Source: Streptomyces sp. Tu6071 (GTDB lineage: Bacteria; Actinomycetota; Actinomycetes; Streptomycetales; Streptomycetaceae). Taken from it: 64,000 nt of DNA. The stretch's first letter is position 1; every line of letters starts with the position of its first letter. Location of the stretch: NCBI RefSeq assembly GCF_000213055.1, contig NZ_CM001165.1, positions 4,114,945 through 4,178,944 of the forward strand. The letters run 5' to 3'. Under the pieces are notes generated by a model. That model ran no database searches. It had not been told where the DNA came from and saw nothing but the letters and a program-made list of their open reading frames with translations. The translations under genes were made by a program, and so were the position numbers. Below are positions 60,700-64,000 of this stretch, one piece after another.

Positions 60700-61731
60700 T
60701 CAGTCTGCCGCGACGTCCGCGACCACGCAGCTCACGTTGTCCGGGCCGCCCGCCGCCCTGGCCAGGGTGACGAGCGTGCGGGCCGCGTGGGCGGGGGTCG
60801 TGCTCTCGTCCAGGGCGCGGAGGATCGCGGCCTCGGGGACGGTGGTGGTGAGCCCGTCGGAGCACACGAGGTAGCGGTCACCGGTGCGCGGGGTGCGGAG
60901 CTGGAGGTCGGGGCGAGCGGCCGGGGGCGTCAAAGCGCGGACGAGCCGCGCCCGTTGCGGGTGCGAGGCCGCTTCCCGCTCCGTGATGCGGCCCTCGTCG
61001 GCCAGCGCCTGGACGAGGGTGTGGTCGCGCGTGAGCCGGGAGAGCGAGCCCTCGCGCAGGAGGTACGCGCGCGAGTCGCCGACGTGGACGAGGGCGAGGC
61101 GCGGACCGGCGGGGAGCAGCGCGGTGAGCGTGGTCCCGGCCCGCGCGGGAACCCGCCGGGCGGCCTCGTCGACGGCGTCCGCGAGCGCGCCCAGGAGCGC
61201 GCCGGGCACGGGATCGGGCCCCTCGGCGAAACGCCGCAGACCGGCCACGGCCCCCGCGCTCGCCCTTGCCCCGCTCGCCCCGAACCCGTCCGCGACCGCG
61301 AGCAGCCGCTCCCCGGCGTGCACGGCGTCCTGGTTCTCGCCCCGTACGAGCCCCCGATCGCTCAGCGCCGCCGACCGCAAGGCGAGCGCGGGCCCCGGGG
61401 GCGCCCCCGCGAGCGAGTCCGCGACGAAGGCGGCCAGCTCCCCCCGCACCGCCGTCTCCGCGGCGACCCCGCCCCACCACCCCCGTACGGCCTCCGCGGC
61501 GGCCCCGGGCTCCATCGCGACGATCTCCCCGATCCGCCCGAGAGGCATCCCGACCCGCCTCAACCACCCGATGAGCCGCGCCCGTTCCACCTGCGACCCC
61601 GCGTAGTACCGGTACCCGGTCACGGGATCGACCCGCGCGGGCACGAGAAGCCCCTTCTCGTCATAGAGCCGCAACGCCTTCGCCGAAAGCCGCACTGCGC
61701 GCGCGAAGTCCCCGATCCCGAGCAGAGTCAT
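60700..61731 (-). CDS. MerR DNA-binding domain fused to a PP2C-type phosphatase
   Basis: A 343-residue fusion. Residues 1-70 are a MerR winged helix (GIGDFARAVRLSAKALRLYDEKG, here split; DPVTGYRYYAGSQVERARLIG). Residues 120-343 are a full PP2C/SpoIIE-like serine/threonine phosphatase: SDRGLVRGENQDAVHA, LLAVADGFGASGARASAG, GTTLTALL, VHVGDSRAYLLREGSL, RYLVCSDGLT and GGPDNVSCVV, with the metal-binding Asp residues in place. The combination suggests a regulator controlled by, or controlling, protein phosphorylation. ATG 61731 is used; ATG 61740 adds three residues. Confidence 0.92.
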   Translation of the reverse strand: MTLLGIGDFARAVRLSAKALRLYDEKGLLVPARVDPVTGYRYYAGSQVERARLIGWLRRVGMPLGRIGEIVAMEPGAAAEAVRGWWGGVAAETAVRGELAAFVADSLAGAPPGPALALRSAALSDRGLVRGENQDAVHAGERLLAVADGFGASGARASAGAVAGLRRFAEGPDPVPGALLGALADAVDEAARRVPARAGTTLTALLPAGPRLALVHVGDSRAYLLREGSLSRLTRDHTLVQALADEGRITEREAASHPQRARLVRALTPPAARPDLQLRTPRTGDRYLVCSDGLTTTVPEAAILRALDESTTPAHAARTLVTLARAAGGPDNVSCVVADVAAD

Positions 61732-61879
61732 GGGCCCCATCCTGCCGGGTCCGCCACCACGGGCTCAGGGCCGTCACGGCTCGTCACGGCGTGCGGGCGC
61801 ACCGCTCGCGGCCATCGCGGCCTCCTACGCGTCGAGGGCCCGCCCGGATCAGCGCCCGCCGTCGCTCCGCGCGCCGTCG

Positions 61880-62404
61880 CTAGTGCCCGGCCTGGCCCCG
61901 GAGGTCCGCGCGCCACACGTGCGAGCGGATGAGGTTTCCCTTCGGGTACTCGAACTCGGAGTCGCCGATCAGCTCGAAGCCCGCCTTGCGGCACACCGCG
62001 TTCGAAGCGGTGTGGTGGACGGACGGGAACGCGTACAGGTAGCGGTGCGCACCGTCCGCGCGCGCCGCGTCCGCGACCGCCCGCGTCGCCGCCACCGCGA
62101 GGCCCCGCCCCTGGAACTCCGGCAGGATCGCGTACCCCGTCTCGTACGCCGCCTCCCCGTCCCACTCGTGCTCCCAGAACCCCGTGCTCCCCACGGCCTC
62201 CCCTCCCGGGAGCAGCACGATCCGGAACATCGTCCCGTTGGCGTCCGGGTCGAGGTAGCGCCGGTGCCGGGCGAGCAACTGTTCCTCCGTCTCCGGACCG
62301 CCGAGGTGTTCCGTCATCGCGGCGGTGTTGCTCGCGCGGAGGAGATCCACGTCGCCTTCGGACCAGGGGGCGAGGGAGAGCGCGGGACGTTCGGGGACTG
62401 TCAT
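61880..62404 (-). CDS. GNAT-family N-acetyltransferase (RimJ/RimL type)
   Basis: A 174-residue acetyltransferase. Seen: SLAPWSEGDVDLLRASN, AVGSTGFWEHEWDGEAAYETG, YAILPEFQGRGLAVAATRAV (acetyl-CoA loop) and HHTASNAVCRKAGFELIG. RimJ/RimL-type enzymes modify ribosomal protein N-termini or small amines; the acceptor is unknown. ATG 62404 lies six bases after TACGCT on the same strand, a leaderless start. Confidence 0.93.
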   Translation of the reverse strand: MTVPERPALSLAPWSEGDVDLLRASNTAAMTEHLGGPETEEQLLARHRRYLDPDANGTMFRIVLLPGGEAVGSTGFWEHEWDGEAAYETGYAILPEFQGRGLAVAATRAVADAARADGAHRYLYAFPSVHHTASNAVCRKAGFELIGDSEFEYPKGNLIRSHVWRADLRGQAGH

Positions 62405-62519
62405 GCGGGCAGCGTACGGGCGGGGTCCGACAACGCTGCCCGCCTCGCGGCCGGACGGATCGCCCCGGGCCTCCGCGCCCGGCGGTGTCCGGCCGGTGCC
62501 CGGCCGACGGCTCCCCGGA

Positions 62520-63122
62520 TCAGGCGCTCTCGTCCGGGGCCCCGAGGGAATCGAGCCAGCGGAGGAGACCGGCTCCCTGGCGGGCCATGATGTCCGGGTC
62601 GCGCAGGGCGTTGGCCAGCAGCGACATGCCCTGATAGGCGGCGACGAGGGTGACCGCGAGGTCGTCCGGTCCGGGCAGGCCCAGGGCGCGGAACTGCTGC
62701 CCGGCCCACTCCAGCAGGCGCCGCATCACCGCGCCGGCCTCCGCGTCGAGGGTCCCGTCGGCGCGTTTGTCGAGCTCGACGGCCAGGGTGCCGGTGGGAC
62801 AGCCGTGGCGGGCGGCGACCTCGCGCTGGTCCACCCATGCCTCGACCAGGGCCTTGAGACGGTCGCGGGGATCGGGCAACCGGTCCAGTCTGCCGGTGAG
62901 TTCGTCCAGGTGCGCGCTGTGCTCGGAGAGCGCGGCCAGGACCAGCTCGTCCTTGGTCCTGAAGTAGTAGTAGACGTTTCCGAGGGGAACGTCGGCCGCC
63001 TGGGCGACGTCCGCGAGCCTGGTGCGCTCGACGCCTCGCTCGTGCAGCAGCCGGGCCGCCTCGGTGGTCAGCCGCCGCCGCTTGTCCGCCGCCCGCGCGC
63101 GCGGCTTCGCTGAGTTGGTCAC
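62520..63122 (-). CDS. TetR-family regulator
   Basis: A 200-residue repressor. Helix-turn-helix: TTEAARLLHERGVERTRLAD, AQAADVPLGNVYYYFRTKDEL. The rest resembles TetR_C_16/YcdC-type domains (LKALVEAWVDQREVAARHGCPTG, GTLAVELDKR). GTG 63122 is preferred to ATG 63143 because TATAGT (63130-63135 on this strand) ends seven bases upstream. It is divergent from the NmrA-like gene, with two dyads in the spacer, and probably represses it. Confidence 0.93.
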   Translation of the reverse strand: MTNSAKPRARAADKRRRLTTEAARLLHERGVERTRLADVAQAADVPLGNVYYYFRTKDELVLAALSEHSAHLDELTGRLDRLPDPRDRLKALVEAWVDQREVAARHGCPTGTLAVELDKRADGTLDAEAGAVMRRLLEWAGQQFRALGLPGPDDLAVTLVAAYQGMSLLANALRDPDIMARQGAGLLRWLDSLGAPDESA

Positions 63123-63128
63123 CCAACT
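63113..63128. promoter_or_regulatory. Dyad overlapping the TetR start
   Basis: AGTTGG-TCAC-CCAACT is a perfect 6-bp inverted repeat that covers the GTG 63122 start region of the TetR gene. It could be an autoregulatory operator. Confidence 0.55.
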
Positions 63129-63173
63129 GACTATAGACAACATCCAGTTGAGCCGTGCTACGGTCCCGACTAA

Positions 63174-63187
63174 GTCAGTCGACTAAC
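63174..63187. promoter_or_regulatory. Dyad before the NmrA-like gene
   Basis: GTCAGTCGACTAAC is a 14-bp dyad with one mismatch, 19 bases before the start of the NAD(P)H-binding protein gene. It is a likely operator for the divergent TetR protein. Confidence 0.6.
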
Positions 63188-63205
63188 TCATACGAGGGGA
63201 TCGCG

Positions 63206-64000
63206 ATGATCGTCGTGACAGGCGCGACCGGCACCATCGGACGGACCTTGGTACCCCTGCTGGCGGAGGCGGGCCGGGATGTCGTGGCCGTCTCCCGGCG
63301 CCCCCGGCCCGAAGGGCTCGCGGTCGGGATCAGGCACGCACGGGCCGATGTCGGGAACGGCGCGAGCATGCGGCCGGTCCTCGGCGGTGCCGACGCCTTC
63401 TTCATCCTGCTGGGCGGGGAACTCAACGCTCACGGCGAAAGCCCCGATGCCCTGCTCGGCGCGGCCCGGGACGCGGGGGTCGGACGGATCGTCCTGCTCT
63501 CCTCCCAGGTCGGCTCGACCCGCCCCGAAGCCTCCTCGCACGCGCGCCTGCGCGAGTTCGAGGCCGCCGTGCGCGCGTCCGGAGCGGACTTCACGATCCT
63601 GCGACCGGGTGGCTTCGCCTCCAACGCCCTGGGGTGGGCCGAGCCGGTCCGCGCCCGGCGCACGATCTCCGCCCCGTTCGGCGACGTGGCCCTCCCCGTC
63701 GTCGACCCGGCCGACATCGCCGAGGTCGCCGCGGTCGCCTTGTGCGAGGAGGGGCACGCGGGCCGTACGTACACACTCACCGGCCCCGAGGCCATCGGCC
63801 CGCGCCGACAGGCCGCGGTGATCTCTCAGGCCCTGGGAGAGGACATCGCCTTCGTGGAACTCTCTCGCGCACAGGCCCGCGCCCACATGGTCCGGTTCAT
63901 GCCCGAGGAGGTCGTCGACGGCACCTTGGACGTCCTCGGAGCCCCCCTCCCGGCCGAGCAGGCGATCAGCCCCGACGTACGGAACCTCCTCGGCCGCCCG
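63206..64000 (+). CDS. NmrA/NAD(P)H-binding family protein (partial, C-terminus off the right edge)
   Basis: The first 265 residues of an atypical short-chain dehydrogenase of the NmrA/NQO-regulator type. Cofactor loop MIVVTGATGTIGRTLVPLL, then GVGRIVLLSSQVGS, FTILRPGGFASNALGW and DPADIAEVAAVAL, as in quinone-reductase-like or redox-sensing members. ATG 63206 has GAGGGG nine bases upstream. It is probably induced through the divergent TetR by a reactive compound such as a quinone; this is inferred from similar gene pairs. The end lies outside the window. Confidence 0.92.
   Translation, partial: MIVVTGATGTIGRTLVPLLAEAGRDVVAVSRRPRPEGLAVGIRHARADVGNGASMRPVLGGADAFFILLGGELNAHGESPDALLGAARDAGVGRIVLLSSQVGSTRPEASSHARLREFEAAVRASGADFTILRPGGFASNALGWAEPVRARRTISAPFGDVALPVVDPADIAEVAAVALCEEGHAGRTYTLTGPEAIGPRRQAAVISQALGEDIAFVELSRAQARAHMVRFMPEEVVDGTLDVLGAPLPAEQAISPDVRNLLGRP

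Overview
The window is core chromosome of a high-GC actinomycete, almost certainly a Streptomyces. Base composition is very G+C-rich with G or C in nearly every third codon position, GTG and TTG starts are common, and many starts sit 6-8 bases behind a TANNNT -10 box (leaderless transcripts). The families are typical of the genus: DUF2617, DUF3151, DUF5063, an XRE/DUF397 pair, SigE-family sigma, SLATT and GPP34 proteins. From memory, the set fba, pyrE, kynA/kynU, purA, recR, ask lies together in S. coelicolor a few hundred kb from oriC. Two perfect ParB sites (parS, 9293-9336) fit such an origin-proximal arm. No insertion sequence, prophage, CRISPR array, tRNA or rRNA gene was seen.

Layout. 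1-9200: partial aminotransferase; a tandem pair of small Cys/Gly/His-rich membrane proteins; a DUF2617 protein; a membrane-bound spermidine-synthase-like protein; an SRPBCC protein with a long acidic repeat tail; an aldose-epimerase-like protein; a GPP34 protein; and pyrE. 9200-17800: parS pair, fba with a strong terminator and a 25-bp tandem array, DUF3151, the kynurenine genes kynA-kynU plus a likely formamidase, and a NarL-type two-component pair. 17900-24900: a repeat-swollen lipid-kinase-like protein divergent from purA, then a convergent MFS exporter with its divergent TetR regulator. 24900-31700: a secreted unknown, a membrane-tethered PstS-like protein, a class-III aminotransferase with a GntR regulator, and a 620-bp array of hairpin repeats between convergent genes. 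31700-36800: SLATT protein, ybaB, recR, DUF5063, and a TetR/membrane-protein pair.

36800-45000: an XRE/DUF397 regulatory pair with a divergent unknown; three divergent regulator-enzyme pairs or neighbours (MerR/SDR, MarR/FAD monooxygenase, thioesterase/HPPD) with visible operators; and a TlpA-like lipoprotein. 45000-50200: ask with an internal beta-subunit start, a divergent asd, then a SigE-family sigma factor translationally coupled to a large membrane protein. 50200-55800: DppA-type aminopeptidase and a four-gene siderophore-iron ABC operon behind an iron box. 55800-64000: SURF1, an S9 peptidase, a DUF4232 lipoprotein, a YbdK-type ligase, a MerR-PP2C fusion, a GNAT, and a TetR/NmrA divergent pair cut by the right edge.

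How the genes work together. Most of the window is housekeeping metabolism (purine, pyrimidine, glycolysis, tryptophan and tyrosine catabolism, aspartate-family amino acids, iron uptake) and recombination (recR/ybaB). Inserted among these are small self-contained regulator-target modules, usually divergent pairs. Intergenic spacers between convergent or weakly linked genes have accumulated GC-rich tandem and hairpin repeats. The most unusual items are the Cys/Gly/His protein pair, the hairpin array at 31.0-31.6 kb, the repeat-filled kinase homologue lacking GGDGT, the asd gene with altered active-site motifs, and the MerR-PP2C fusion.
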